Part shown: positions 18,624 to 27,711 of the stretch, one piece after another
Numbering within the stretch: position 1 is the stretch's first letter
Layout of the letters: each line of letters starts with the position of its first letter
Source of the DNA: Paraglaciecola mesophila
GTDB lineage: Bacteria > Pseudomonadota > Gammaproteobacteria > Enterobacterales > Alteromonadaceae
DNA length: 64,000 nucleotides
Assembly (NCBI RefSeq): GCF_009906955.1
Contig: NZ_CP047656.1
Span: 3,285,001-3,349,000 of the forward strand
Direction of reading: 5' to 3'
Translations under genes and position numbers: made by a program
The notes under the pieces: generated by a model
Database searches by the model: none
What the model saw: the letters and a program-made list of their open reading frames with translations, nothing else
What the model was told of the DNA's origin: nothing

Positions 18624-19619
18624 TTAATGGGTCTCTGTTACTTTTTTAAGGCCCTGAGGACGGTCGGGATCTCGGCCATAAGCGAGCGCTATGCGCTCAA
18701 CGTCCACATAAAATCGCAGTACCACTAATAATGGCAAGCAGCGAGGGTGAAGCGAAAGCTTAGGGTGTGATAGAGATACAACTCGACCCCCTTGTTGGGC
18801 GAAGGTCTGTATCTGGCTACTATGCACGTCAGTTGATTCATCTTCAACTTGAACATCAATCACCTCTAATTGATTTGCGAGCATTGCTGAGGGGCCGTGC
18901 ATAAATTCTGCGCTGCTGAACGCTTCACAATGTATGGCTAACACTTCTTTTAGTTTCAACGCCATTTCACGGCAAATAGCATAGCCAAAACCACGACCTA
19001 GCATAACGCAGTGTTGGGTATTTTTCAGGGTAGCTGGGGTGAGTTGAGCAGGGGCAGCTAGTACACTTTCTAGCGCATCAGGCATCGTCTGTAGGCTATT
19101 GAGTAACGATTGGTTGTTACTCCAATACGCACACAACTGTAATAAAGCGCTCAAACTGGCTAAGTAACTTTTGGTAGCGGCAACTGACTGCTCTAACCCA
19201 GCGCCCATGGGCAATACTGAATCTGCCGCTTGGGCGAGGGGGGATTGTTCATCATTGACCAGTGCCACGCACAGAGCACCACTGGCCTTGGCTGACTTTA
19301 CTTGATTAACAATATCTGGGCTACGACCAGACTGAGAAATCGCAATGACCAGCGCGTTTTTATGATCAACTGTCTGGTGATAGATGCCAAATACCGAAGG
19401 GGCCGAGGCCATAACAGGTATACCGAGTTCTGTTTCTAGTAAATACTTGGCGTAAACTCCTGCGTGATCCGATGAACCGCGGCCTATCATTAACACATAG
19501 CTTGGGTTTTTCGCTTTTATCTGACTAACGAGAGTTTCACATACTTTGGCGTTGCGAATGAGTTGCTGACGTATAACGGATGGTGTTTGCGCAGTTTCTT
19601 GCGCCATAAAGCTACTCAA
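18624..19619 (-). CDS. nagB-II: Glucosamine-6-phosphate deaminase, SIS type (NagB-II)
   Basis: It converts glucosamine-6-P to fructose-6-P and ammonia. This is the SIS-domain (GlmS-like isomerase) form, unrelated to classical NagB and common in Alteromonadales. Motifs are IGRGSSDHAG, ISQSGRSPD and GAGLEQSVAATKSYL in the first SIS domain, and GRGFGYAICREMALKLKE plus AEFMHGP in the second. I prefer the TTG start at 19617-19619, seven bases after AAGGGG; it gives 331 residues and keeps the conserved MAQE near the N-terminus. A GTG at 19647-19649 would give 341 residues but has no ribosome site. It heads the nag operon, with a palindromic operator candidate just upstream. Confidence 0.92.
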   Translation of the reverse strand: MSSFMAQETAQTPSVIRQQLIRNAKVCETLVSQIKAKNPSYVLMIGRGSSDHAGVYAKYLLETELGIPVMASAPSVFGIYHQTVDHKNALVIAISQSGRSPDIVNQVKSAKASGALCVALVNDEQSPLAQAADSVLPMGAGLEQSVAATKSYLASLSALLQLCAYWSNNQSLLNSLQTMPDALESVLAAPAQLTPATLKNTQHCVMLGRGFGYAICREMALKLKEVLAIHCEAFSSAEFMHGPSAMLANQLEVIDVQVEDESTDVHSSQIQTFAQQGGRVVSLSHPKLSLHPRCLPLLVVLRFYVDVERIALAYGRDPDRPQGLKKVTETH

Positions 19620-19658
19620 TGGGGAACCCCTTATGTTGATAATTTGCACAGTTGAATT

Positions 19659-19676
19659 AGAATAATAAATTATTCT
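19659..19676. promoter_or_regulatory. Palindrome in the nagB-II / DUF819 divergent promoter, candidate RpiR operator
   Basis: AGAATAATAAATTATTCT is a perfect inverted repeat of eight-base arms around AA. Its 14-base core recurs exactly (on the opposite strand) at 31779-31792 just upstream of the rpiR gene. It overlaps the -35 position of the plus-strand promoter. Confidence 0.65.
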
Positions 19677-19698
19677 TTATTTTTCTATATTTTATAAT
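19670..19698 (+). promoter_or_regulatory. Candidate promoter of the DUF819-namZ operon
   Basis: A consensus -10 TATAAT is at 19693-19698, with TTATTC at 19670-19675 17 bases upstream as a weak -35. The -35 lies within the palindrome, so a repressor bound there would block initiation. Confidence 0.5.
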
Positions 19699-19761
19699 AG
19701 TTATTTACAAGTAGGCCTCAACTGGGTACTGTTTGCTTACTGCAAACTAATCCAATTTTTT

Positions 19762-20928
19762 ATGATCACGACTGCTTTTCCCTACATCAGTGTTTTGCTC
19801 TTCATTGCAGGGGCGTTAGCCCTCGTTGAAGAAAAAACACGTTGGAGACTCTTTCATTACCTGCCGGCAATTGTATTGTTGTATTTCACAGTGATGATGA
19901 TGTCTACCTTAGGTTTGTGGAGCAAAACGACCGAGATCAATCAGGCGTATTCATCTTTAAAAGGGAATCTTCTTCCCGCAATGATTTTTTTGATGTTACT
20001 GGATGCGGATCTTCGTCAAATCAAACGCTTAGGCGGTAAAATGCTATTGGCATTTTTTGCTGCTGCCATCAGCATTGGCTGTGCATTTATTCTCGGTTTT
20101 GGATTATTTAAAAGCTTTTTAGCACCAGAGGCGTGGAAGACGTTGGCGGCATTGAGCGGCAGTTGGATGGGCGGCACAGGTAACATGGCCGCCGTGCAGG
20201 CCGCATTGAATGTGCCTGATTCAAGTATGGGGTATACCTTACTTATTGACTCTATTGATTATGCCATGTGGGTCATGTTCTTGCTGGCATTGGTCCCTAT
20301 AGCAAACCGTTTTAACCACTGGACCAAAGCAGATGGCAAAGCGTTAGAAGAAGTCAGTGCCAATTTGGCGAGTAAACAGCAAGAATATACGGGCAATAAA
20401 ACGACGTCTATGTTGGTTTTGTTGTCAGGAGCGATGTTGGTGTCCATTTTATGCCAATACGTTGCTGCGGCTTTGCCCGTTACAGAATTCTTTACCAAAA
20501 CCGCTTGGACCGTGATGCTAGTGACGGTGCTAGGGGTCATCTGTGCACTAACACCCATCAGTAAAATGTGGGGCGGTAAAGAGATTTCCTCTATCATGCT
20601 GTATCTCATTATTGGCTTGATTGCCTCTCGAGCAAATTTTAACGAGTTGACTCAAGCACCTATCTATATCCTGCTCGGTCTATTCATTTTGGCTATTCAC
20701 GGCGGGTTGATGCTGGTGGTAGCAAAAGTATTCAAACTTGATTTATTCACCTGTGGAATCGCCTCATTAGCCAACATTGGTGGTGTGGCTTCAGCACCAA
20801 TACTCGCTGCTGCGTATTCTCGTGCGTTGATCCCCGTGGGCGTGCTAATGGCTATGCTGGGTTACATCATAGGCACTGGCGGCGGTTTATTAGTCGGGCG
20901 CGCGTTAGCATGGCTAAGCGCAGTGTAA
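19762..20928 (+). CDS. DUF819 family membrane protein, candidate transporter
   Basis: This 388-residue polytopic inner-membrane protein belongs to DUF819 (YjcL type), with about ten hydrophobic helices and a conserved glycine-rich segment, LSGSWMGGTGNMAAVQAAL. A second half contains GIASLANIGGVASAPILAAAYS. DUF819 proteins have no established substrate to my knowledge. It is the first gene of a plus-strand operon running through NlpC/P60, an SSS symporter, a sugar kinase, murQ and namZ. This context makes it a candidate carrier for a muropeptide, released peptide or amino sugar. It starts with ATG at 19762 without a clear ribosome site. Confidence 0.85.
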   Translation: MITTAFPYISVLLFIAGALALVEEKTRWRLFHYLPAIVLLYFTVMMMSTLGLWSKTTEINQAYSSLKGNLLPAMIFLMLLDADLRQIKRLGGKMLLAFFAAAISIGCAFILGFGLFKSFLAPEAWKTLAALSGSWMGGTGNMAAVQAALNVPDSSMGYTLLIDSIDYAMWVMFLLALVPIANRFNHWTKADGKALEEVSANLASKQQEYTGNKTTSMLVLLSGAMLVSILCQYVAAALPVTEFFTKTAWTVMLVTVLGVICALTPISKMWGGKEISSIMLYLIIGLIASRANFNELTQAPIYILLGLFILAIHGGLMLVVAKVFKLDLFTCGIASLANIGGVASAPILAAAYSRALIPVGVLMAMLGYIIGTGGGLLVGRALAWLSAV

Positions 20929-20940
20929 ACGGAGAACTGT

Positions 20941-22374
20941 ATGAAACGTTTTTTATCAATCGGCTTGGCAATGCTTTGTACTGTGGGCAGTGCGACACAA
21001 TCTGCCTATGCCCAGCAAGGGACGATCAAAGCCCAGCAAGAGAAAGCCACTGTTTATCAAGAAAATTGGGGAACTGATGTGATGAACGTAACCCAAGCAC
21101 AATTAGACCCTCAACACTGGTTAGCAAAATTACCCATCCCAAACCAAGTGATTATGAGCAAAGCGCAAATTAGCGCTCACAACAAAGCGTTAATCGAACA
21201 TAATCGTTTTGTAAGCGATCCCCTTGCTAGCCCTAATGTGCTTAGCGATAAGCAGTTAACAAGCAAGATCAACAGCATTAGCAAGGTGCCAAAAAGCGCC
21301 CGCTTCTTTGTGGATGGTCGCCAATTAACCGCCAAAGACTATGGGCTTTATCAAGACAATATGGCGTTTGATTCAGCGCCCAAAGGGCATAAAGTTGAGT
21401 TTGGTTTGATTGTACAACGCGCTGCACTGCGCACGTTTCCAACGGATGACAGAGTACTTAATTCGGCAATGGACGCAGACCTTGACCGCTTTCAAGAAAG
21501 CGCTTTGTTCCCTGGCGACGCAGTAGCCGTTCTTACCTACAGCAAAGATAAGAAGTGGGCATTAGTGCAAGGGTTTAATTACCTGGCCTGGACACGAGTT
21601 GAAAATTTCGCCCTTGGCAGCAAACAACAAGTGGCAGAATTTACCAACCAAGATGATTTCCTCGTCGTCACCGGCGCTAAGGTGTTCACTCAATATGTGC
21701 CTGACATGCCCGCAATTTCACAGCAGCAATTGGACATGAGCGTGCGTTTGCCATTGGTGGAAAAAGAGGATGTGCCCACAGAGCTATACGCACAAAACCC
21801 CTATGCTAATTTTGTGGTTTGGCTTCCTACGCGCTCAGAACAAGGCCAGTTAACGTTACAAAAAGCACTTATCGGGCGCAGCCAAGACGTGCATTTAGGG
21901 TATATGGCGTACACCAAAGCTAACGTTATTCGCCAAGGGTTCAAATTTTTGGGCGAACGCTATGGGTGGGGGCATGATTATAATGGCCGTGATTGCACCG
22001 GATTTGTAGGTGAGATCTATCGTTCATTTGGTCTCTTAATGCCACGTAATTCAGGTGACCAAGGAGGAACAGACTTTGGCATCGATACTCGCTTTAACAA
22101 GCAATCCAAAATGGATGAGAAGCGCAAAGCGATTGAGGCCATGGAAGTGGGCGACCTTCTCTATATCCCTGGTCACGTTATGCTTTATCTTGGTAATGAA
22201 AACGGACAACCCTTTGTTATTCACGATGTGAAAGGCCTAGCTTATTTCGATGAAAACAAAAAACTGTATAAAGGCACGTTAAATGGCGTGTCTGTTACGC
22301 CGCTGATGCCCCTTAGATTGTCAGAGAAAAACAGCTATGTGGATCGTCTGTACAACATTAAACGCATACGGTAA
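20941..22374 (+). CDS. Exported NlpC/P60 peptidase with SH3-like domains
   Basis: The 477-residue protein has a Sec signal peptide (cleavage likely after SAYA, near residue 24). An N-terminal domain and SH3-like region (about 90-290) are followed by a C-terminal NlpC/P60 domain with nucleophile Cys352 in GRDCTGFVG and His412 in IPGHVMLYLG. Family members of this architecture (YkfC-like) cleave between D-glutamate and the diamino acid of stem peptides, often requiring a free N-terminal L-Ala. That fits peptides already released by an amidase. It lies 12 bases after the DUF819 gene, with GGAG before the ATG. It probably works in the periplasm as part of wall-peptide breakdown. Confidence 0.88.
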   Translation: MKRFLSIGLAMLCTVGSATQSAYAQQGTIKAQQEKATVYQENWGTDVMNVTQAQLDPQHWLAKLPIPNQVIMSKAQISAHNKALIEHNRFVSDPLASPNVLSDKQLTSKINSISKVPKSARFFVDGRQLTAKDYGLYQDNMAFDSAPKGHKVEFGLIVQRAALRTFPTDDRVLNSAMDADLDRFQESALFPGDAVAVLTYSKDKKWALVQGFNYLAWTRVENFALGSKQQVAEFTNQDDFLVVTGAKVFTQYVPDMPAISQQQLDMSVRLPLVEKEDVPTELYAQNPYANFVVWLPTRSEQGQLTLQKALIGRSQDVHLGYMAYTKANVIRQGFKFLGERYGWGHDYNGRDCTGFVGEIYRSFGLLMPRNSGDQGGTDFGIDTRFNKQSKMDEKRKAIEAMEVGDLLYIPGHVMLYLGNENGQPFVIHDVKGLAYFDENKKLYKGTLNGVSVTPLMPLRLSEKNSYVDRLYNIKRIR

Positions 22375-22380
22375 TCAAAA

Positions 22381-23961
22381 ATGAGTGCACAGTATTCTGG
22401 CTTAGATTGGGTAGTGTTTGCGGCCTATGGCTTACTTTTAGTAGGCTCAGGGTGGTTTTTTAATCGCCGCTCAGCGAACAGCCAAGACTATTTTCGCGGT
22501 GGAAATACCATGCCTGTGTGGGCAGTGGCAATCTCAGTGTTAGCGACGTCTCAGTCAGCAGCGACTTTTTTGGGCGGGCCAGATCAAGGCTATCGTGGTG
22601 ATTTGTCTTATCTGGCTACGAACCTAGGGGCGTTTGTGGCTGCATTCTTTGTTGCTACCTTTTTGATCCCCAAGTTTTATAAATTCAATGTGTACACAGT
22701 GTACGAATTGCTAGAAGTCCGCTTTGGCTCCAGTGCTAAGAAACAAGCGGGTTTGATGTATCTTTGTGGGCGAATATTCGCAAGTGGTGCACGCTTATAC
22801 ATGGCTGCTATAGCCGTATCGATGATCTTATTTGCCGATATAGAAGCTGCACATGTGATCACCGCCACGTGTATTTTGACCGTTGCAGGTTTGCTGTACA
22901 CAGTCTACGGCGGGATAAAAACGGTTATCTACAGCGATGTTATTCAATGTGGTGTTTACGTTGGGGCAGCGGTTGCTGTTATCTACTGTTTGCTAGACGC
23001 CATACCCAGTGATATTTCCAGCGTGTTGGCCGTACTCGCACAGCCTGGTGCAGGCGAAGCGTCAAAGTTAGCGCTATTCAAATTTGATTGGGATTTTAGC
23101 CCTGCAGGGGTATTTAATATTTGGTCGGTATTTACCGGTTTTGTGCTGCTCAATATAGCGGCCTTCGGTCTTGATCAAGATATGACACAAAGGGTACTAA
23201 CCTGTAAAAATGCCAAAGAAGGCAGTAAGGCCATGCTGTATTCCATCGTCATGGTCATCCCCATTATGCTGCTTTTTATTGTTATTGGCCTGCTTTTGTA
23301 TGTGTATTATCAGCGCCCAGACTTAATGCAAAGCGGCGCTGCAGGCGAGGTATTACCGACGTTTGACGGTGAACCCGTGACTATTTTTATGTATTACGTG
23401 CTGAACCATATCCCGTCTGGGGTTAAAGCTTTGGTCACGGTTGGCATTATTGCTGCAGCACTGTCGACTCTTAATTCAGGATTGAATTCTATGGCGTCGG
23501 TATTGGTTCAAGATATTTACGCACCTTGGCAAGAAAAGAAAGGTAAGCGTCACAGTGATATGCATTTTGTCAGTGCAGGGCGTGTGGCGATGGCGTTGGT
23601 GGCAACGGCCCTAGGTGCTATGGCGTGCTTATGCTTTTACTGGCAACAATACACAGACACCCCTTTATTACAATTTGCATTAGGCGTGATGGTATTTTCT
23701 TATAGTGGTTTATTAGGGGTATATTTCAGCGCCATTTTCACTAAGCGTGGCAGCCCAACGAGCGTATTGGCAGCGCTAATTTGCGGCTTTATGACTACGC
23801 TTTTATTTCAACCTTACATTATGACGCTGTATTTGCCTCAAGAGTGGATAGTACACATCGGTTTTACGTGGCAATTATGTATCGCTACGTTAGTGGCAAG
23901 CCTAGTGTGTTTGTCCGCTAAAGGCAGCAGCGAAGTGCAATTTCAAGGACAGAAAGCATGA
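22381..23961 (+). CDS. Sodium/solute symporter (SSS family), probable amino-sugar uptake
   Basis: This 526-residue inner-membrane protein has about 13 helices of the SSS family. Motifs are FFNRRSANSQDYFRGG near the N-terminus, SVLATSQSAATFLGGP (a sodium-site region), and AALSTLNSGLNSMASV in the later sodium-binding helix. The Ser/Thr sodium ligands appear retained. Its stop overlaps the kinase start (ATGA), giving tight coupling to sugar phosphorylation. With MurQ and NamZ in the same operon and no PTS MurP in the window, MurNAc (or another PG-derived sugar) is the best guess for the substrate. Its homologues transport sugars, sialic acid and others, so this stays inference. Confidence 0.88.
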   Translation: MSAQYSGLDWVVFAAYGLLLVGSGWFFNRRSANSQDYFRGGNTMPVWAVAISVLATSQSAATFLGGPDQGYRGDLSYLATNLGAFVAAFFVATFLIPKFYKFNVYTVYELLEVRFGSSAKKQAGLMYLCGRIFASGARLYMAAIAVSMILFADIEAAHVITATCILTVAGLLYTVYGGIKTVIYSDVIQCGVYVGAAVAVIYCLLDAIPSDISSVLAVLAQPGAGEASKLALFKFDWDFSPAGVFNIWSVFTGFVLLNIAAFGLDQDMTQRVLTCKNAKEGSKAMLYSIVMVIPIMLLFIVIGLLLYVYYQRPDLMQSGAAGEVLPTFDGEPVTIFMYYVLNHIPSGVKALVTVGIIAAALSTLNSGLNSMASVLVQDIYAPWQEKKGKRHSDMHFVSAGRVAMALVATALGAMACLCFYWQQYTDTPLLQFALGVMVFSYSGLLGVYFSAIFTKRGSPTSVLAALICGFMTTLLFQPYIMTLYLPQEWIVHIGFTWQLCIATLVASLVCLSAKGSSEVQFQGQKA

Positions 23962-24839
23962 GCATTCAATACATACTTGGGTTAGATGGCGGAGGGACTA
24001 AAACGGTCGCTCGACTCGTCAACCTGCGCACGTCCATGCAATGGCAAGTCAACGCTGGAGCCACTTCCTTAAGTAACGATTATTCATTAGCTTTGAGCAG
24101 TATCACAGATGCTTGCGAACAACTATTGGCCCAATCAGGCTGTAATGGTGAACAGGTGTCTGCGGTTTTTGGTGTGGCAGGCGCAGGAGATAAATCCTTG
24201 GTAGCGAAGCTACAGCGGGATTTACCCTTACATTTTGCACAACTAAAAGTGGTCTCTGACGCCAAGACATCTTTGTATGGCGCTAATGCCGGTCAACCCG
24301 TTGCTGTTGTTGCTTTAGGTACAGGGTCGGTCGGTATGCGCATGGATGAAAATCGCACAGAAAAGATGATAGGCGGCTGGGGGTTTTGTATAGGAGATGA
24401 AGGGGGCGGCGCTAAGCTTGGCTATTTAGCGGTACAAAAACTACTGCTAGAAATGGACTTAAATGGCGTGGCAAAAAGCACTTTAAGTTTATACGTTGCC
24501 AGTCAAATTGGTTACAGTCGCCACTCAATATTGCAATGGTTGGCGCTCGCTAAACCTGCCGATTTTGCAAAACTTGCCCCGCACATATTCAGCTTAAAAG
24601 ATGAGTGTGTTGTTGCGCTAGAAGTCCTTACCGCCCATGTCACCATGATCGAAAAGTTAATAAAGCGTACCTGCGGCTCTAGTAACTTACCTCTAGTGTT
24701 ATTGGGGGGGTTGGCTGAACCAAGTCAGGCGTTGCTCAGCGAAACTTACCGTAATTTAATCATGCCTTCTAAGGGAAATTCTCTTGATGGCGCTTGTTTG
24801 TTGGCTAAGCAATTATGCACGCCAGTCATCACTAACTAA
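23958..24839 (+). CDS. BadF/BadG/BcrA/BcrD-type amino-sugar kinase (MurNAc and/or GlcNAc)
   Basis: The 293-residue ASKHA-fold ATPase starts with the phosphate-binding [10 protein letters not shown] second motif, VALGTGSVG, and [12 protein letters not shown] follow, as in N-acetylglucosamine kinases and Clostridium MurK, which phosphorylates both MurNAc and GlcNAc. It overlaps the symporter stop by four bases and precedes murQ by 17 bases. It should therefore supply MurNAc-6-P to MurQ and probably GlcNAc-6-P to NagA, since no other GlcNAc kinase is visible here. It is not an AnmK homologue, so 1,6-anhydro sugars would need another enzyme. Dual specificity is inferred from family and position. 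Confidence 0.85.
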   Translation: MSIQYILGLDGGGTKTVARLVNLRTSMQWQVNAGATSLSNDYSLALSSITDACEQLLAQSGCNGEQVSAVFGVAGAGDKSLVAKLQRDLPLHFAQLKVVSDAKTSLYGANAGQPVAVVALGTGSVGMRMDENRTEKMIGGWGFCIGDEGGGAKLGYLAVQKLLLEMDLNGVAKSTLSLYVASQIGYSRHSILQWLALAKPADFAKLAPHIFSLKDECVVALEVLTAHVTMIEKLIKRTCGSSNLPLVLLGGLAEPSQALLSETYRNLIMPSKGNSLDGACLLAKQLCTPVITN

Positions 24840-24856
24840 CCGAAAATATTGATTTT

Positions 24857-25780
24857 ATGACCCAATTAAATTTGCTCAGTGAATTAAACAGCATCGCTTC
24901 TGAAGGGCGCAACACAGATACGCTCGACATAGACACTTTGCCCACTTTAGCGATTTTAGAAAAAATTAATCAAGAAGATCATAAGGTTGCCGGCGCAGTG
25001 AATGATGCATTAAGCGACATTGCCTTAGGGGTCGATGCGATTGTGTCGAGTTTTAATCAAGGCGGTAGGTTAATCTACATGGGAGCTGGAACAAGCGGGC
25101 GCTTGGGCATACTTGATGCCGTAGAGTGCATGCCTACCTTTAGTGTGCCTGAAGGAATGGTCATTGGCTTAATTGCCGGAGGCGAAAATGCGGTGATCCA
25201 CGCAGTTGAAGGAGCTGAGGATGACCGCGAAAAAGGGATTGCTGATTTAAAAGCGCTGAATTTTAATCAAAAAGATGTGTTGGTAGGTATTGCGGCGAGC
25301 GGGCGCACCCCTTATGTGGCAGCTGGGCTAGAGTACGCAAAGCAATGCAAAGGGCAAACTATCGCACTTAGCTGTAACCCTAACTCAGTGATCGGGCAAA
25401 TTGCAGACATCGACATTTGCGCCCAAGTTGGCCCTGAAGTACTGACTGGATCCACTCGTTTAAAGTCGGGGACTGCACAAAAATTAATTTTAAACATGCT
25501 TAGTACTGCGAGCATGATCCGCATTGGTAAGACGTACCAAAACTTAATGGTCGACGTAAAAGCAAGTAATCAAAAGCTACACGCAAGAGCGGTGCGTATT
25601 GTGATGCAAGCTACTGACTGCGACGAACAACTGGCTTACAACGCCCTCGAACAAGCGAATAACGAAGTAAAAGTCGCTATTTTGATGCTCCTTACGCACG
25701 TCAATGCGCAACAAGCCAGAGAAACCTTGAGCAAGGAAAAGGGCTTTTTACGTAATGCTGTATCACAGGAGCCCAGATGA
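24857..25780 (+). CDS. murQ: N-acetylmuramic acid 6-phosphate etherase
   Basis: MurQ cleaves the lactyl ether of MurNAc-6-P, giving GlcNAc-6-P and D-lactate, and so joins muramic acid breakdown to NagA. The 307-residue SIS-fold protein contains [12 protein letters not shown], the catalytic-region glutamates in VECMPTF and [16 protein letters not shown], and [12 protein letters not shown]. The length is typical. The stop overlaps the start of namZ (ATGA). The ATG at 24857 has only a weak ribosome site, so coupling to the upstream kinase is possible. Confidence 0.97.
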   Translation: MTQLNLLSELNSIASEGRNTDTLDIDTLPTLAILEKINQEDHKVAGAVNDALSDIALGVDAIVSSFNQGGRLIYMGAGTSGRLGILDAVECMPTFSVPEGMVIGLIAGGENAVIHAVEGAEDDREKGIADLKALNFNQKDVLVGIAASGRTPYVAAGLEYAKQCKGQTIALSCNPNSVIGQIADIDICAQVGPEVLTGSTRLKSGTAQKLILNMLSTASMIRIGKTYQNLMVDVKASNQKLHARAVRIVMQATDCDEQLAYNALEQANNEVKVAILMLLTHVNAQQARETLSKEKGFLRNAVSQEPR

Positions 25781-26952
25781 GGATCGCACTGCTCGTCTTC
25801 TTTATTTTGTTAATAGGCGCCTGCGCTGCAAGCCTTAACATTGAAGCGGACGATACTAAGGCGTTAAAAGTGGCTGCTGAACGCCCTGAAGCATACCTGT
25901 CAAAACTGCAAGGAAAACGCGTTGGCTTAGTGGTGAACCAAACCTCTAACGTGGGGAATTCCCATTTAGCGGATTACCTGCTGGAGCAGTCAATTAACGT
26001 TGCGCGTATATTTGCGCCAGAGCATGGTTTTCGTGGTGATCACGATGCTGGAGCGCATGTAAACAGCGAAATAGATGCCACAACGGGTATTCCTATTACG
26101 TCTATTTACGGCAAATTCAAAAAGCCACCCAAGGAAATGCTGCAGCAACTTGATGTTGTCGTGTTTGACATTCAAGACGTGGGTGTGCGTTTTTACACCT
26201 ACATAAGCTCGATGCATTATATGATGGAAGCTGCAGCAGAAGCGGGTATTCAGTTTATGGTGCTCGATCGGCCAAACCCCAACGGGCGCTTCGTTGATGG
26301 GCCAATACTTGAGCCTGAGTTTCGCTCATTTGTCGGTATGCATCCCATCCCCGTTTTACACGGCATGACAGTGGCCGAGTTGGCGCAGATGATCAAAGGG
26401 GAGGGCTGGATAAATCAAGCGCAATCATTAGATTTGGTGACCGTTCCTGTGGCCAATTATACCCACGACATGTCTTATTCACTTCCAGTGGCCCCAAGCC
26501 CGAATTTACCCAATGATCAGGCCATTGATTTGTACCCCAGCCTGTGTTTTTTTGAGGCAACACCAATTAGTGTTGGGCGCGGTACAGATTTTCCGTTTCA
26601 GGTTATTGGCTTCGATGATATCCCATTAGGGAAGTTTGCGTTTAGCCCTGAATCTCGCCCAGGCAGTGCCCTGCACCCTAAGCTAGAGGGTCAACAATTA
26701 CTGGGGATTGACTTGCGTCACAGCACAATAAGCGGACTTGATTTAACTTGGCTTGTGAAGGCGCAGCAACAGTTTGCGGAGCATGACACGAGCTTGTTTA
26801 CTCGCCCTGACTTTATGGACAAACTCGCCGGTACAGATACGCTGCGCAGAGCCATTGAAGCGGGCCAAAGCTCAGCGCAAATTAAACAAAGCTGGCAACT
26901 CGGGCTAGCTAAATTTAAGAAACAGCGTCAGCCCTATCTCATATACCCCTGA
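25777..26952 (+). CDS. namZ: NamZ-type exo-beta-N-acetylmuramidase lipoprotein (GH171, DUF1343)
   Basis: NamZ (B. subtilis YbbC) releases MurNAc from the non-reducing end of peptide-free glycan fragments. This 391-residue protein has the DUF1343 layout: [20 protein letters not shown] with the conserved catalytic-region Glu82, [21 protein letters not shown], and [18 protein letters not shown]. The first residues form a lipoprotein signal ending LIGAC (Cys16), so it is membrane-anchored in the periplasm. Its ATG overlaps the murQ stop. It would feed MurNAc to the symporter, kinase and MurQ encoded just upstream, and needs amidases (38149 gene) to strip peptides first. Confidence 0.9.
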   Translation: MRIALLVFFILLIGACAASLNIEADDTKALKVAAERPEAYLSKLQGKRVGLVVNQTSNVGNSHLADYLLEQSINVARIFAPEHGFRGDHDAGAHVNSEIDATTGIPITSIYGKFKKPPKEMLQQLDVVVFDIQDVGVRFYTYISSMHYMMEAAAEAGIQFMVLDRPNPNGRFVDGPILEPEFRSFVGMHPIPVLHGMTVAELAQMIKGEGWINQAQSLDLVTVPVANYTHDMSYSLPVAPSPNLPNDQAIDLYPSLCFFEATPISVGRGTDFPFQVIGFDDIPLGKFAFSPESRPGSALHPKLEGQQLLGIDLRHSTISGLDLTWLVKAQQQFAEHDTSLFTRPDFMDKLAGTDTLRRAIEAGQSSAQIKQSWQLGLAKFKKQRQPYLIYP

Positions 26953-27114
26953 TCTGTGGGCATTTACGAGCAGGCTTGATGTTCTTGTAGCCGCTATTTG
27001 ATGCTGTTATTTAAGGGAATTGGTATTGGTAAAGATTTCAGACATATTTATCCGATTATGGTTAAATGCTGCGGCTTTTTAGACGCACGTATCATTTTAA
27101 CATCAGAGGGCAGT

Positions 27115-27633
27115 ATGGCATCGGCAAAGTTTCACAATACCTTTCGGCAGTTTCACAGATGGTTGGGTTTTTTTCTCGCAGGTATCATGGCGGTATATGC
27201 CACAAGTGGTATTTTGCTTATTTTCAGAAGCACAGATTTATTAAAGTATGAATACACCACAGTTCATGATCTGGGAACCGAGCTAAGCCCTCAAGCGTTG
27301 CAAAAAGAACTTCATCTTAAAGGGTTTAAATTTCAGGACGAAAACGAAACTGAAATACAGTTTAACTATGGGGTTTATCAAAAAAACACAGGAAAGGCCG
27401 TAGTCACGAAACAAGATTATCCTTTGGTACTGAGAAAGTTAGTCAGCTTGCATAAAGCGACGACCAATAGTCCACTGTTTGTGTTGAATATTACTTTTGG
27501 TGTGGTGTTGCTGTTTTTTGTGATTTCCGCTTTTTTGATGTTTATGCCCAAAGCGAAGTTGTTTAAAAACGGTTTGAAGGTAGCGAGTGCCGGTTTTTTG
27601 TTTGCCTTAGTTGTGGTGATGTTCGGCTCATAA
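27115..27633 (+). CDS. Small PepSY-like membrane protein
   Basis: The 172-residue protein has an N-terminal helix (RWLGFFLAGIMAVYATSGILLIF), a short extracytoplasmic segment and two C-terminal hydrophobic helices. The plan resembles PepSY-associated transmembrane proteins, which often accompany TonB-dependent uptake systems. I chose the ATG at 27115 behind AGAGGG; an earlier ATG at 26998 would add an unconvincing 39 residues. It lies 162 bases after namZ and is convergent with the receptor gene. The function is unknown. It could be an accessory to the adjacent receptor (possibly electron transfer or metal reduction), which is inference. Confidence 0.65.
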   Translation: MASAKFHNTFRQFHRWLGFFLAGIMAVYATSGILLIFRSTDLLKYEYTTVHDLGTELSPQALQKELHLKGFKFQDENETEIQFNYGVYQKNTGKAVVTKQDYPLVLRKLVSLHKATTNSPLFVLNITFGVVLLFFVISAFLMFMPKAKLFKNGLKVASAGFLFALVVVMFGS

Positions 27634-27658
27634 GGCAAGCTCGTCAAAAATTGAATAT

Positions 27659-27688
27659 AAAAAAGGCCTCAATATCATATTGAGGCCT
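27659..27688 (-). terminator. Strong intrinsic terminator of the first TonB-dependent receptor gene
   Basis: AGGCCTCAATAT (27664-27675) and ATATTGAGGCCT (27677-27688) form a perfect hairpin. On the minus strand it runs into six T residues. In the plus direction the T run is weaker, but it may also stop transcripts from the PepSY gene. Confidence 0.9.
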
Positions 27689-27711
27689 CTGTCATTTTCG
27701 CGGCACAAGCC

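Noticed and set aside
23958..24839. Reading the sugar kinase as AnmK (anhydroMurNAc kinase)
   Set aside because: It has the BadF/BcrAD motifs and 293 residues; AnmK is longer (about 370) with different signature sequences.
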